Shown here: in pieces, positions 9,070 through 18,721 of the stretch | How the letters are laid out: every line of letters begins with the position of its first letter | Position numbering within the stretch: position 1 is the first letter of the stretch | Assembly: GCF_012396605.1 (NCBI RefSeq) | Contig: NZ_JAAXPW010000006.1 | Span: 39,875-103,874 of the forward strand | From: Ureibacillus thermosphaericus | GTDB lineage: Bacteria; Bacillota; Bacilli; Bacillales_A; Planococcaceae | Direction of reading: 5' to 3' | DNA: 64,000 nucleotides | The notes under the pieces: generated by a model | Seen by the model: the letters and a program-made list of their open reading frames with translations, nothing else | Told to the model about the DNA's origin: nothing | Databases searched by the model: none | Position numbers and translations under genes: made by a program

Positions 9070-9221
9070 GGTTAGTTGTGCATATTTATTTTCCGAAATT
9101 TGTCTAATATTCGCTACAAAACCTTCTATTTTTTCTCTATTATGTTATTTTTCTCTATTTTAACTTTTTTCAAATTCTCTGTTGTTAAAAAAGAAAAATT
9201 CTAGAAAGAGGTTCTTATTAT

Positions 9222-9638
9222 ATGTCATTGTCGAAAGATTCGTTTCCTTTATTTGGATACGAACTGCTAAGAGATTATTTAGTGCCATCCATTTTAGGAA
9301 AGCATGAAAAAGATATTCTATATTGGGCAGGAAAAGATTTAGCTCGCAAATTTCCATGCACCGATATTCCTTTAATCATTTCCTTTTTTAAAGATGCCGG
9401 ATGGGGTGATCTTACCCTTGAAAAAGAAATGAAAGACGGATTTGTGTTTAGTTTGACGAATGAACCGGAGTTGCTAAAGATTAATGAAAGAAATTTTCGC
9501 TTAGAAGCTGGCTTCATTGCCGAACAAATCCAAAACTTTAAAGGTGTTTTGACGGAATGCTATGAAGAGAAAAAAGAAAAACAACTAGAAGTAATTTTTA
9601 CAGTAAAGATGGATTTAAAAGAAAAAATTGAACGCTAA
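9222..9638 (+). CDS. yslB: YslB/DUF2507-family protein
   Basis: Soluble protein of 138 residues. The N-terminal block FPLFGYELLRDYLVPS and ILYWAGKDLARKF are typical of the DUF2507 family, which has a fold related to haem-NO-binding/V4R proteins; no function is established. It is divergent from sdhC and convergent with lysC, the same neighbours as in B. subtilis. AGAAAGAGG precedes the ATG. Confidence 0.85.
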   Translation: MSLSKDSFPLFGYELLRDYLVPSILGKHEKDILYWAGKDLARKFPCTDIPLIISFFKDAGWGDLTLEKEMKDGFVFSLTNEPELLKINERNFRLEAGFIAEQIQNFKGVLTECYEEKKEKQLEVIFTVKMDLKEKIER

Positions 9639-9662
9639 GGGGCTTTATTCGCCCCTTTTTAT
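9637..9662. terminator. Bidirectional terminator between yslB and lysC
   Basis: AGGGGC-TTTATTC-GCCCCT followed by TTTTTA. It begins inside the yslB stop codon and overlaps the last codons of lysC. Confidence 0.85.
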
Positions 9663-10885
9663 ACCCATTCCTCAGCAAGATTAAATTCATCATGCAGTGC
9701 ATTTGCTGCACGAATCATATCATCTTGTGGCACAACGACAGATACTTTAATTTCAGATGTAGAAACCATTTTAACAGGGATATTTTCTTGACATAAGCGT
9801 GCGAACATGCGGCCTGCTACCCCTGGATTGGAAACCATGCCCGAACCCACGATTGACACTTTCGCTAAACCAACTTCAAAATCAGCAAATTGAAAACCTA
9901 ACTCCTCTTTATGTTCTTCAAGCACTTTTACCGCATTTGTTAAATCCTCTTTTACAATTGAAAACGATATTGTCGGTTTTACTTCACTCATCACAGATTG
10001 TACAATAATATCTACGTTGACATGATGCTTTGCTAGGGTATTAAACAAGTTGGCAAGGGAAGATTTTTCTAGTAATTCATATCCAACAGTAAAGCGGATA
10101 ATATCTGATTCATAGGCGACACCACGAACAATTAAATTTCTCTCCATTTCAATCTCTCCCTTAATCAATGTACCTCGAAGATTTTTCGTACTCGAACGAA
10201 CAACAATTGGTATATCAAATTTTTTTGCTAATTCGACCGCTCTCGGATGAACAATTTTCGAACCTAAATAAGATAATTCTAACATCTCATCATATGTAAT
10301 ATCTTTCAATTTACGAGCCTGTTGAACTACATTAGGATCCCCTGTATATACCCCATCAAGATCCGTATAGATTTCCACACGTTCTGCATCAATGCTTTTT
10401 GCAATCGCTACCGCTGTTGCATCAGTCCCTCCAGCTCCGAGAAGGGTGATGTTGCCCTCATCATCAACACCTTGTCCGCCCGCGACTATGATTATTTCGC
10501 CTTTTTTAAACCGTTCAATAATGACATTACCATCGACTTGATGTATGCGAGCATTTCCTGCTAATTTTCGTGTTGTTTTCATTCCAAGTTGCCAGCCTGT
10601 AAGGGAAACAGCTCTAAATCCTCTTTTTTGAATGGCGATGGAAAGCAAACTGCTAGCAATTTGATTATTGGTAGAATGGATTGCGTCTAACTCTCTTTCG
10701 GATGGTGCATCCGATAAAGAGTAAATAATTTTTTCCAAACCCTCATTTACAGGTGGAGAGGATGGAACGACTGCTACTACATTGCGTCCAAACTTCTTCT
10801 CTTCGATGAGTCTTTTTGCTATTTCTCCAATGTTTTCAGGTGATGCTAGATTCCATTCATCCAACTTCACTACAATATTAATCAT
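9659..10885 (-). CDS. lysC: LysC-type aspartokinase homologue with eroded kinase motifs
   Basis: By position (between uvrC and yslB, behind a lysine riboswitch) and overall similarity this is the lysine-sensitive aspartokinase, which phosphorylates L-aspartate in diaminopimelate/lysine synthesis. The two C-terminal ACT domains are well kept (VSIVGSGMVSNPGVAGRM, KMVSTSEIKVSVVV), as are AVSLTGWQLG, IYTDLDGVYTGDP and SYLGSKIVHPRAVE. The catalytic loops are not. The KFGGTSVGS motif reads KLDEWNLAS, VSAMGKSTDEL reads VPSSPPVNEGL, TGEQ reads TNNQ, and GRGGSDTTA reads GAGGTDATA. The frame is intact over 408 residues, so it looks like a maintained pseudoenzyme or a shifted activity rather than a decaying gene. 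ATG chosen for AAGGGGAG seven bases upstream; an in-frame start ten codons earlier is possible. Confidence 0.85.
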   Translation of the reverse strand: MINIVVKLDEWNLASPENIGEIAKRLIEEKKFGRNVVAVVPSSPPVNEGLEKIIYSLSDAPSERELDAIHSTNNQIASSLLSIAIQKRGFRAVSLTGWQLGMKTTRKLAGNARIHQVDGNVIIERFKKGEIIIVAGGQGVDDEGNITLLGAGGTDATAVAIAKSIDAERVEIYTDLDGVYTGDPNVVQQARKLKDITYDEMLELSYLGSKIVHPRAVELAKKFDIPIVVRSSTKNLRGTLIKGEIEMERNLIVRGVAYESDIIRFTVGYELLEKSSLANLFNTLAKHHVNVDIIVQSVMSEVKPTISFSIVKEDLTNAVKVLEEHKEELGFQFADFEVGLAKVSIVGSGMVSNPGVAGRMFARLCQENIPVKMVSTSEIKVSVVVPQDDMIRAANALHDEFNLAEEWV

Positions 10886-10943
10886 CGCTACACTCCCCTT
10901 ATTTTCACAAGCCATGAAATGAAGTTTCCGAATCTTATATAAT

Positions 10944-11190
10944 TAAAGAAAAAAGCAACTCTTCACAAAGGATGGTGAAAAGCTGCCTCAATTTTCAGAA
11001 AACACTTTATGAGATAGCTCTCCAGAACCATTTAGATTCTGACAATCTTGCATTTCTTCAATGCAAAACCAGCCAGTAAACTGGAACAAGCAAATTTACC
11101 GCTTCGGCAATCTCCCCTTTCCCTAACCTTCTTCAGACTTGTTCCTCTCCTCCAGTTAGGTACTCATGAATCTCGCACCTCTATCTATAT
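10944..11190 (-). promoter_or_regulatory. Lysine riboswitch (L-box) with intrinsic terminator
   Basis: The minus-strand leader of lysC has the lysine-riboswitch landmarks: GATAGAGGTGCG at the 5' end, GGAGGAGAGG, AAAGGGGAG followed by GCCGAAG, and the 3' GGAGAGCTATC closing P1 with GATAG. It is followed by a 12-bp terminator stem (10955-10966 with 10975-10986) and TTTTTTCTTT. High lysine would favour termination. The aptamer spans roughly 11011-11190. Confidence 0.92.
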
Positions 11191-11228
11191 CTAAACTTAT
11201 TTACTTTTAAAATTACATTATCATACAG

Positions 11229-13016
11229 TTATTCCTTTGACAATGTGTCATTATGGAAATACTGATAGATTGTTTCTGCAACCACTTTTGGCATTTTCGC
11301 TTCCATTAATTCTTCCACAGAAGCTTGTTTGATTTTTTTCACTGAACCAAAATGACTCAGTAATTGTTTCTTCCGTTTTGGACCGATTCCTTCAATTTCA
11401 TCAAGGACAGAGCGTAAAGCGTTCGTTTGATGTTGTTGCCGCAAAAATGTAATAGCGAAGCGATGGACTTCATCTTGTATTCGCTGAAGCAAGTAAAAAG
11501 CATCACTTGTTTTTTTCAGTGGAATCGACATAGGTGGTTCCCCGTATAATAGTTCAGATGTTCGATGCTTCTCATCTTTTGCAAGTCCTGCAATGGGAAT
11601 TGATAATCCAAGCTCATCTTCCAACACTTCTCGTGCAACTTCAATTTGCCCTTTACCACCGTCAACAATAATTAGATCAGGAAGTGGCAATTGTTCTTTT
11701 AATACACGGGTATAGCGCCTGCGAATCACCTCTTGCATCGCTCCATAGTCGTCATGTTTCGCCGTATTTTTTAATTTATATTTGCGATATTCTTTTTTTG
11801 CCGGCTTTCCATTAATAAATACGACCATTGCGCTAACAGGATCTGCTCCATGCATGTGGCTGTTATCAAAGGCTTCAATTCTATAAGGCGTTTCAATATT
11901 TAGAGCCTCACCTAATTGTTGACAAGCGCCAATTGTCCTCTCTTCCTGGCGTTCAATTAATTGGAATTTTTCTTCGATTGCAAGCATTGCATTTTTCTTT
12001 GCTAAATCCACCAGTTCTTTTTTTGTGCCACGTTTTGGCACCAATACTCTTATATTTAATAATTTTTCTAAAATGCTTTTATCAATTGTTTCTGGAATCA
12101 ATATTTCTTTTGGCTTTAAATGTTCTGTATCATAGAAACGCCCTACAAAAGTTAAAAATTCCTCTTCCGGATCACGGTAAATAGGAAATACAGAAACATC
12201 TCTTTCAATTAATTTTCCTTGTCGAACGAAAAAGACTTGAACACACATCCACCCTTTTTCAACTGCATATCCAAATACGTCCCGGTTCGTTTGGTCTCCT
12301 GAAACGATTTTTTGCTTTTCCATAACCGTTTCGATATATTGAATTTGATCTCGATATTCCTTTGCTCTTTCAAATTCAAGCTTTTCCGCAGCCTCCATCA
12401 TTTTTTTCTCTAATTCTTTTTTTACTTGTTCATGGCCGCCATTTAAGAATTTTATGATTTCATTTGTCATTTCTTCAAAAATTTTCGGATCTATATCTTT
12501 AACACATGGAGCTAAACATTGCCCCAAATGATAATACAAACAAACTCGATCTGGCAGTCGGTTGCATTTTCTTAATGGATAGATGCGGTTGAGGAGCTTC
12601 TTTGTTTCATTCGCGGCAGATACATTCGGATAAGGTCCAAAATATTTAGCTTTGTCTTTTTTCACTTTTCTTGTCGTAATAATTCTTGGATAAATTTCAT
12701 TGGTAATTTTAATATAAGGATAACTCTTGTCATCCTTTAACATTACGTTATATTTTGGATCATATTGTTTGATTAAATTGAGCTCCAAAATTAAAGCCTC
12801 TAAATCACTTGAAGTAACAATATATTCAAAATCTTCTATTTCACTAACTAGCAGTTGAGTTTTACCATCATGGGAACCAGTAAAATAGGATCGAACTCTA
12901 TTTTTTAAGACTTTTGCCTTTCCGACGTAAATAACCGTTCCTTGTCGGTCTTTCATTAAGTAGCATCCAGGCAAATCTGGTAACAGCGCCAATTTATTTT
13001 GAATTGTTTCATTCAT
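11229..13016 (-). CDS. uvrC: Excinuclease ABC subunit C
   Basis: Makes both incisions during nucleotide excision repair with UvrA and UvrB. The N-terminal GIY-YIG domain has PGCYLMKD and VIYVGKAK; a Cys-rich patch, a UVR motif ([15 protein letters not shown]), the RNase H-like C-terminal nuclease ([20 protein letters not shown]) and two helix-hairpin-helix motifs ([10 protein letters not shown]) follow. Length 595 is normal. AAGGTGA precedes the ATG. It lies between trxA and lysC as in B. subtilis. Confidence 0.97.
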   Translation of the reverse strand: MNETIQNKLALLPDLPGCYLMKDRQGTVIYVGKAKVLKNRVRSYFTGSHDGKTQLLVSEIEDFEYIVTSSDLEALILELNLIKQYDPKYNVMLKDDKSYPYIKITNEIYPRIITTRKVKKDKAKYFGPYPNVSAANETKKLLNRIYPLRKCNRLPDRVCLYYHLGQCLAPCVKDIDPKIFEEMTNEIIKFLNGGHEQVKKELEKKMMEAAEKLEFERAKEYRDQIQYIETVMEKQKIVSGDQTNRDVFGYAVEKGWMCVQVFFVRQGKLIERDVSVFPIYRDPEEEFLTFVGRFYDTEHLKPKEILIPETIDKSILEKLLNIRVLVPKRGTKKELVDLAKKNAMLAIEEKFQLIERQEERTIGACQQLGEALNIETPYRIEAFDNSHMHGADPVSAMVVFINGKPAKKEYRKYKLKNTAKHDDYGAMQEVIRRRYTRVLKEQLPLPDLIIVDGGKGQIEVAREVLEDELGLSIPIAGLAKDEKHRTSELLYGEPPMSIPLKKTSDAFYLLQRIQDEVHRFAITFLRQQHQTNALRSVLDEIEGIGPKRKKQLLSHFGSVKKIKQASVEELMEAKMPKVVAETIYQYFHNDTLSKE

Positions 13017-13119
13017 GGAGTATCACCTTACATTTAATCAACCTACTTTAACTCTATTATACGAATATCTTAAAGCAAAAATCGATAAGTTTTCTTTTAA
13101 ATCAATAATCATATCCAAA

Positions 13120-13156
13120 ATAAAAAATCGAGCACAAACAAATTCTTTGTGCTCGG
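13120..13156 (-). terminator. Terminator after trxA
   Basis: 10-bp stem CGAGCACAAA with its complement around a 7-base loop (13129-13155), followed on the minus strand by TTTTTTA. Confidence 0.85.
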
Positions 13157-13163
13157 TTGAATA

Positions 13164-13478
13164 TTATTTATTGTTGTTGATGAATTCAACTAATGCTTCT
13201 TTTGGTTGGAAGCCAACAGTTTTTGCAATTAATTGGCCATCTTTAAATAAAAGCAAAGATGGAATCGACATAATTTGATATTCAGCAGCTGTTGCTGGAT
13301 TGTTATCAACATCAACTTTTACAATTTTCACTTCTGAACCCATTTCGGCATCGAGTTCTTCTAATACAGGTGCAATCATTTTACAAGGTCCACACCAAGC
13401 TGCCCAGAAATCTACTAATACTAAACCAGAAGAGATTTCTTGTGAAAAGTTTTGATCAGTAGCATGTACAATTGCCAT
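13164..13478 (-). CDS. trxA: Thioredoxin
   Basis: General cytoplasmic disulfide reductant. Redox motif WCGPCK in DFWAAWCGPCKM, cis-Pro in SIPSLLLF, and 104 residues are standard. AGGAGG precedes the ATG. It has its own terminator and is separated from etfA by about 190 bases. Confidence 0.97.
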   Translation of the reverse strand: MAIVHATDQNFSQEISSGLVLVDFWAAWCGPCKMIAPVLEELDAEMGSEVKIVKVDVDNNPATAAEYQIMSIPSLLLFKDGQLIAKTVGFQPKEALVEFINNNK

Positions 13479-13604
13479 TTATAAAATGCCTCCTTAATGT
13501 AACATCTTTTAGTAGTATAGCACGTTAAAAATTCAAAGGGTAGTAAAGTGTTTTAAGAAATTGAAATCCGTTCATCTAACAAACAAATTCCTTTAATGAT
13601 TTAC

Positions 13605-13648
13605 TTTTTCACAATAAATAACCACATCTCTGAGATTTGAGATGTGGT
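13605..13648 (-). terminator. Probable terminator after etfA
   Basis: Stem ACCACATCTC with its complement (13621-13648) directly after etfA. The following T tract is interrupted (TTATTTATTG), so it is a weaker intrinsic terminator. Confidence 0.6.
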
Positions 13649-13671
13649 GAGGAGATTACCAGTTTTAGATT

Positions 13672-14649
13672 TTAAGAATTTACTTTTAATGCTTTAATTT
13701 CTTCAATTAATAACGGAACGACTTCAAATAAGTCGCCGACAATTCCATAATCAGCAACTTTGAAAATGTTTGCTTCAGGGTCTTTGTTAATTGCAACAAT
13801 TACTTTTGAGTTAGACATACCTGCTAAGTGCTGAATTGCACCAGAAATACCACACGCGATGTATAAATCTGGTGTTACCACTTTACCTGTTTGACCAATT
13901 TGCATTGCATAATCGCAATAACCCGCATCACAAGCACCACGGGAAGCACCTACTGCACCGCCCAGTAAGTTGGCAAGCTCTCTTAATGGTTCAAATCCTT
14001 CTGCTGATTTTACACCGCGACCGCCAGACACGATTACTTTCGCTTCAGATAAATCAACACCTGTTGTTGCATTGCGAACAACTTCTTTTACAATCGTACG
14101 CAAGTTTTTAATATCTACAGATACAGATTGAACGTCTCCTGTGCGGCTTTCATCTCGTTCAAGTGGCGCAATATTGTTAGGACGAACTGTCACGAACACG
14201 AGTCCTTCTTTAATTTTTACTTTTTCAAAAGCTTTACCTGAGTAAATTGGACGTACAAATAGTGCATCATCGCCTGTTCCTTCAATCTCTGTTACATCTG
14301 AAATCAATCCAGATTGCAGGCGAGATGCCACTTTAGGTGATAAATCTTTCCCTAAAGACGTATGCCCAATAACGATTCCTTCAGGTTTTTCTTGTTCCAC
14401 AAGAGCTAATAAAGCTTGGCTGAAGCCATCTGAAGTATATGTTTTTAAATGTGGATGTTCCACAACGAGCGCTCGGTCAGCTCCATATGCAATTAATTCC
14501 TTTGCAAGATCTGCTACTTGATCGCCAAATAACGCGCCTACAACTTCTCCACCATCTGAGATTTGCTTTGCTGCAGCGATTGCTTCAAATGAAACATTAC
14601 GTAAAGCACCGTCACGTACTTCTCCTAATACCAATATTTTTTTTGCCAT
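13672..14649 (-). CDS. etfA: Electron transfer flavoprotein alpha subunit
   Basis: With EtfB forms the FAD-containing carrier that takes electrons from acyl-CoA dehydrogenases to the quinone pool. The C-terminal FAD domain shows SGGRGVKSAEGF, VGASRGACDAGY, QIGQTGKVVTPDLYIACGI and AINKDPEANIF. Length 325 is normal. Last gene of the lcfA-fadR-fadB-etfB-etfA block, the same order as in B. subtilis. Confidence 0.95.
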   Translation of the reverse strand: MAKKILVLGEVRDGALRNVSFEAIAAAKQISDGGEVVGALFGDQVADLAKELIAYGADRALVVEHPHLKTYTSDGFSQALLALVEQEKPEGIVIGHTSLGKDLSPKVASRLQSGLISDVTEIEGTGDDALFVRPIYSGKAFEKVKIKEGLVFVTVRPNNIAPLERDESRTGDVQSVSVDIKNLRTIVKEVVRNATTGVDLSEAKVIVSGGRGVKSAEGFEPLRELANLLGGAVGASRGACDAGYCDYAMQIGQTGKVVTPDLYIACGISGAIQHLAGMSNSKVIVAINKDPEANIFKVADYGIVGDLFEVVPLLIEEIKALKVNS

Positions 14650-14722
14650 TGTTTTCCCTCCATTACCGTACGAATCTAATGAAATCTAATACTCTTCAAT
14701 CCATTCTAATTGTTCAGAAAAT

Positions 14723-15496
14723 TTAAATCACTTTTGCTTCCGTATGAAGTAAATTTACTAATTCTTTCACTTGGTCTTTTAGTTCTCCTTCTAAGATGCG
14801 ACCAGCAGATTTTTGTGGTGGTAAAAATACTTCCACTGTTTCAATTTTTGTTTCAACATCATCTTCATCGATGTCTAAATCATCTAATTCTAACTCTTCA
14901 AGCGGTTTTTTCTTCGCTTTCATAATACCTGGTAAAGAAGGATATCTCGGTTCATTCAATCCTTGTTGAGCTGTAACTAATAAAGGCAAGCTCGTTTCTA
15001 TAATTTCAGAATCTCCTTCAACGTCACGAACAACTTTCACGTTATTTCCATCAATTTCTAATTTTGTAATCGTTGTTACATAATTAATGCCTAATAAATC
15101 AGCAACTCTTGGTCCAGTTTGACCAGAACCACCATCAATTGCAACATTTCCTGCCAAGATTAAATCTGGCTCTTTGTCTTTTAAATATTCAGCGAGAATA
15201 TAAGCTGCACCACTGTGGTCTAGCTCGTCCAAATCATCTTCTGTATTGATTAAAACCGCTTCATCAGCACCCATTGCAAGAGCCGTGCGCAGTTGTTTTT
15301 CCGCTTCTTCATTGCCGATGGAGATTACCGTTACTTTTCCACCATGTTGATCTCTTACTTGAATTGCTTCTTCAATGGCATATTCATCATATGGATTGAT
15401 AATGAATTCAGCGCCGTCTTCTTGAATTTTTCCATCTTGAATGACGATTTTTTCTTCTGTATCAAAAGTGCGTTTCATTAATACGAAAATGTTCAT
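14723..15496 (-). CDS. etfB: Electron transfer flavoprotein beta subunit
   Basis: Partner of EtfA, adenine-nucleotide-binding fold. Conserved elements are NPYDEYAIEEA, LAGNVAIDGGSGQTGPRVADLLG and RYPSLPGIMKAKKKP. Length 257 is normal. A good AGGAGGT site precedes the ATG. 73 bases upstream of etfA and 19 bases after fadB, within one fatty-acid degradation operon. Confidence 0.95.
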   Translation of the reverse strand: MNIFVLMKRTFDTEEKIVIQDGKIQEDGAEFIINPYDEYAIEEAIQVRDQHGGKVTVISIGNEEAEKQLRTALAMGADEAVLINTEDDLDELDHSGAAYILAEYLKDKEPDLILAGNVAIDGGSGQTGPRVADLLGINYVTTITKLEIDGNNVKVVRDVEGDSEIIETSLPLLVTAQQGLNEPRYPSLPGIMKAKKKPLEELELDDLDIDEDDVETKIETVEVFLPPQKSAGRILEGELKDQVKELVNLLHTEAKVI

Positions 15497-15515
15497 GTAA
15501 ATTACCTCCTAAAAA

Positions 15516-16286
15516 TTATTTGCCACTAAAAGTAGGTTGGCGTTTTTCAATAAATGCTTGAATTCCTTCTTTTGCATCTTCTGAATTAAATACAATGCCG
15601 AATTGCTCTGCTTCCGCTTTGATTCCTTCTTCGAATGATTTCTTACTGTATTGTAATGCATGAATAGCAGCTTTTAATGAAACCGGGCTCTTTTTGGCAA
15701 TTTTTTTCGCCAATTCTAATGCTTGCGGTAAAAGTTCTTCTTGTGGTACAGCCTTATTTGCTAGCCCCCATTGTACGGCCTCTGCCCCTGAAATCGGCTC
15801 TCCTGTAAAAATCATTTCAGCAGCCTTTGCTAATCCGACATATCGCGGTAATCTTTGTGTTCCACCAAATCCAGGAATAATTCCAAGATTTAATTCAGGA
15901 AGACCCAACTTCGCGTCTTCAGCGACATATCGAATATGGCAACTCATCGCAAGTTCCAATCCACCGCCAAGTGCGGCACCATGAATTGCTGCGATGACAG
16001 GTTTTGGGAAAGATTCCAAGCGATCAAAAACAGCTTGTCCATTTTCTGCGAGATTTACTGCCTGTTGTTCAGATGAAACATCTGTGAACTCTTTAATATC
16101 AGCTCCTGCTGAAAAGAAACGTCCTTCACCGTGAAGTAAAACAACTCGAACATCATTATTATGTTCAACTTCAGTCATCAATTCGTCTAATTCACGGATT
16201 AGCTGTTGTGCTAGTGCATTTGCTGGCGGACGATTGATTGTTACAATCGCAACACCGTCTTCTGCTCTCCATTTTAGAAATTCCAT
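15516..16286 (-). CDS. fadB: Enoyl-CoA hydratase
   Basis: Crotonase-fold enzyme hydrating 2-enoyl-CoA in beta-oxidation. The oxyanion-hole segments FFSAGADIKEF and IHGAALGGGLELAMSC and the catalytic region GLPELNLGIIPGFGGTQRL (both Glu positions kept) are present. Length 256 is normal. AAGGAGTG precedes the ATG. It follows fadR by 13 bases in the lcfA operon. Confidence 0.93.
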   Translation of the reverse strand: MEFLKWRAEDGVAIVTINRPPANALAQQLIRELDELMTEVEHNNDVRVVLLHGEGRFFSAGADIKEFTDVSSEQQAVNLAENGQAVFDRLESFPKPVIAAIHGAALGGGLELAMSCHIRYVAEDAKLGLPELNLGIIPGFGGTQRLPRYVGLAKAAEMIFTGEPISGAEAVQWGLANKAVPQEELLPQALELAKKIAKKSPVSLKAAIHALQYSKKSFEEGIKAEAEQFGIVFNSEDAKEGIQAFIEKRQPTFSGK

Positions 16287-16299
16287 GAAGACACTCCTT

Positions 16300-16884
16300 T
16301 TAATTATTTTTTAGACCATTCAATAGTAGATGCTTTACTTTAGGTGCATTATCTAAGAGGCTGTATCTGAAATCATTCATCACCCAAGACGTAATTGTCT
16401 CATCGATTGTTCCAAATACCATTTGTCTTGCAACTCTCACATCCATTGTTGGATTAAATTCGCCATTCATCATGCCTTCTACCAATATATTATCAAGAAG
16501 ATTCAAATATTCTTTTAAAATTGCATTAATCTTTAACCTAAGCTCCTTATTTGATTGGCGCAATTCTAATTGGGTGACTGTCGCAAGGTGTTTATTATTG
16601 GCCAACACACTAAAATGGTTGTCTATCATTTTTGATAGTTTGTCAGAGGCGTTAGCACCAGTTTGAATGATTTCTTCTAAATTTTCAATAAAAACTCTCA
16701 TTTTTTCTTTAAACAAGGAAATTAAAATATCCTCTTTATTTTTAAAATACAGGTAAATGGTCCCGTCTGCAACACCTGCTTGTTTAGCAATTTTTGAAAT
16801 TTGTGTTTGATGATAGCCATTTTCGGCAATCGCAATAACTGCTGCTTCAATTATTTGCATGTATTTCGGTTTATCTCGATTCAT
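16300..16884 (-). CDS. fadR: TetR-family fatty-acid degradation repressor
   Basis: TetR-type regulator of 194 residues, the length of B. subtilis FadR (YsiA), which represses beta-oxidation genes and is released by long-chain acyl-CoA. The N-terminal helix-turn-helix is ISKIAKQAGVADGTIYLYF. The ATG at 16884 is used because GGTGGTGA lies just upstream; the longer in-frame extension is hydrophobic and atypical. A 13-bp-arm palindrome matching the FadR operator lies at its own promoter, which implies autoregulation. Confidence 0.92.
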   Translation of the reverse strand: MNRDKPKYMQIIEAAVIAIAENGYHQTQISKIAKQAGVADGTIYLYFKNKEDILISLFKEKMRVFIENLEEIIQTGANASDKLSKMIDNHFSVLANNKHLATVTQLELRQSNKELRLKINAILKEYLNLLDNILVEGMMNGEFNPTMDVRVARQMVFGTIDETITSWVMNDFRYSLLDNAPKVKHLLLNGLKNN

Positions 16885-16908
16885 GATGTTCACCACCAAA
16901 AAAATAAG

Positions 16909-16938
16909 AAAATATGAATGATTATTCATTCATATTTT
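16909..16938. promoter_or_regulatory. FadR operator
   Basis: Perfect palindrome with 13-bp arms and a 4-base centre; the core is TGAATGA-N4-TCATTCA, matching the operator known for B. subtilis FadR. It lies just after the -10 box of the promoter at 16940-16968, where binding would block transcription of fadR-fadB-etfBA. Confidence 0.85.
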
Positions 16939-16939
16939 C

Positions 16940-16968
16940 ATATTATAATTTCATGAACTTTCTGTCAA
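16940..16968 (-). promoter_or_regulatory. Internal SigA promoter of fadR-fadB-etfBA
   Basis: Minus strand TTGACA with TAATAT 17 bases later (or TATAAT after 15). It sits between the lcfA stop and fadR, just upstream of the FadR operator. Confidence 0.7.
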
Positions 16969-16977
16969 TAACTAATG

Positions 16978-18669
16978 CTATTTCGCTTGAAGCTCCTTAG
17001 CTTTCTGTTTTTCCTCATCAATTAATGTTCTTCTTAAAATTTTTCCTACTGCTGTTTTCGGTAGTGAATCTCTAAATTCATAAATGCGAGGTACTTTGTA
17101 AGCAGCTAAATTATTGCGGCAATATTTATTCAATTCATCTTCCGTCACTGTTTTACCCTCTTTTAATACAATGAAAGCTTTCACCGTTTCTCCCCGATAT
17201 GGATCTGGAACTCCAACTACAACACATTCTTGAACCGCTTCATGTTCGTACAATACTTCCTCTACTTCTCGCGGATAAATATTAAATCCGCCAGCGATAA
17301 TGACATCTTTTTTACGATCTACAACATAGAAATATCCTTCTTCATCCATATATCCTAAATCTCCAGTTAAGAACCATCCATCTGCAAACACTTTTGCAGT
17401 TTCCTCAGGGCGTTTCCAATATCCCTTCATCACTTGAGGTCCACGAATCGCGATTTCTCCTACTTCTCCAGGTGATAAAATTTCATTTTCTCCTGGTTTC
17501 ATAATCACCGCTTCTGTATCAGGCCAAGGAACTCCAATCGAGCCAACTACTCGTTTTCCCCAAATAAAGTTTGCATGGGTTACTGGTGAAGTTTCCGTTA
17601 AGCCGTAGCCTTCTACAAGTTTCCCACCAGTGATTTCTTCAAATTTTTCTTGTACTTCCACAGGTAGTGGAGCAGAACCACTTATACATGCATTGATGGA
17701 AGACAAATCATATTTAGATAAATCCGGATGGTTTAATAGACCAATATACATTGTTGGTGCACCAGGGAATAAAGTAGGTTTTTGTTTATCAATGGTTTTT
17801 AACACTTGTTCCACTTCAAATTTAGGAAGCAATACCATTTTGTTTGATTTCATGACGGATAAAATCAGCACTGTAGTCATGCCGTATACATGGAAGAAAG
17901 GAAGCAATCCTAATATAATTTCTTTTCCTTCCTCACATTTATATAACCATGCATCACACATCATTGTATTGGCAATTAAATTTTTGTGAGTCAACATTAC
18001 CCCTTTAGGAACGCCAGTCGTACCACCAGTATATTGAAGAAGGGCTAAATCTTCTTCAAAATTAAAAGGCACATCAATTGGTTTCGGTTTTTCAACCTTC
18101 ATGATTTCCGTGAATAAATGTGTGGAACCACGATGTTCTACTTTGACACTAAAGCCATATTGTTTCTTCTGAATAAAAGGATATACGAGATTTTTCGGAA
18201 ATGGAAGATAATCTTTAATACCCGTGATGATAACGTTTTCAATTTGTGTTCGATGAATGACTTTCATGATTCTTGGGTATAAAATATCCAATGCCAAAAT
18301 TACTTTTGCTTCAGAGTCCTGCATTTGATACTCTAATTCCCTCTCTGTGTAAAGCGGATTTGTTTGAACGACAATTCCTCCTGCATATAAAATACCGTAA
18401 TAAGCTATAACTGCCTGTGGACAGTTTGGTAACATGATTGCTACCCGATCTCCTTTTTCAACCCCTAAAAAACGAAGATAGTTGGCAAATTTTAATGCTG
18501 ATTCATACAGCTCTTGATAATCCAATTCCCTTCCCATAAAATGTATTGCACATTTTTTTGGATTTTTTTCGTATGCTCTTGTCAAAAATGTTTGGACGGG
18601 AATTTCTTCATACTCCAGCGTATGCGGTATCTCAGCAGGATAATGTTTAAGCCAAATTTTACTAGACAT
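16978..18669 (-). CDS. lcfA: Long-chain-fatty-acid-CoA ligase
   Basis: Activates long-chain fatty acids to acyl-CoA using ATP. ANL-superfamily motifs: QYTGGTTGVPKGVML (AMP-binding P-loop), EGYGLTETSP, GWFLTGDLGYMDEEGY, DRKKDVIIAGG and the C-terminal Lys in PKTAVGKILRR. The start ATG at 18669 has AAGGGGG eight bases upstream, giving 563 residues, close to B. subtilis LcfA. First gene of the operon, with its own promoter at 18722-18750. Confidence 0.95.
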   Translation of the reverse strand: MSSKIWLKHYPAEIPHTLEYEEIPVQTFLTRAYEKNPKKCAIHFMGRELDYQELYESALKFANYLRFLGVEKGDRVAIMLPNCPQAVIAYYGILYAGGIVVQTNPLYTERELEYQMQDSEAKVILALDILYPRIMKVIHRTQIENVIITGIKDYLPFPKNLVYPFIQKKQYGFSVKVEHRGSTHLFTEIMKVEKPKPIDVPFNFEEDLALLQYTGGTTGVPKGVMLTHKNLIANTMMCDAWLYKCEEGKEIILGLLPFFHVYGMTTVLILSVMKSNKMVLLPKFEVEQVLKTIDKQKPTLFPGAPTMYIGLLNHPDLSKYDLSSINACISGSAPLPVEVQEKFEEITGGKLVEGYGLTETSPVTHANFIWGKRVVGSIGVPWPDTEAVIMKPGENEILSPGEVGEIAIRGPQVMKGYWKRPEETAKVFADGWFLTGDLGYMDEEGYFYVVDRKKDVIIAGGFNIYPREVEEVLYEHEAVQECVVVGVPDPYRGETVKAFIVLKEGKTVTEDELNKYCRNNLAAYKVPRIYEFRDSLPKTAVGKILRRTLIDEEKQKAKELQAK

Positions 18670-18721
18670 CAACACATCCCCCTTGCGTAAATGTTCAAAT
18701 TTTCTTGCAATTGTTACATTT

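Noticed and set aside
10885..10915. Longer lysC start ten codons upstream (residues MACENKG)
   Set aside because: It would place the strong AAGGGGAG ribosome-binding site inside the coding region; the inner ATG has the right spacing.
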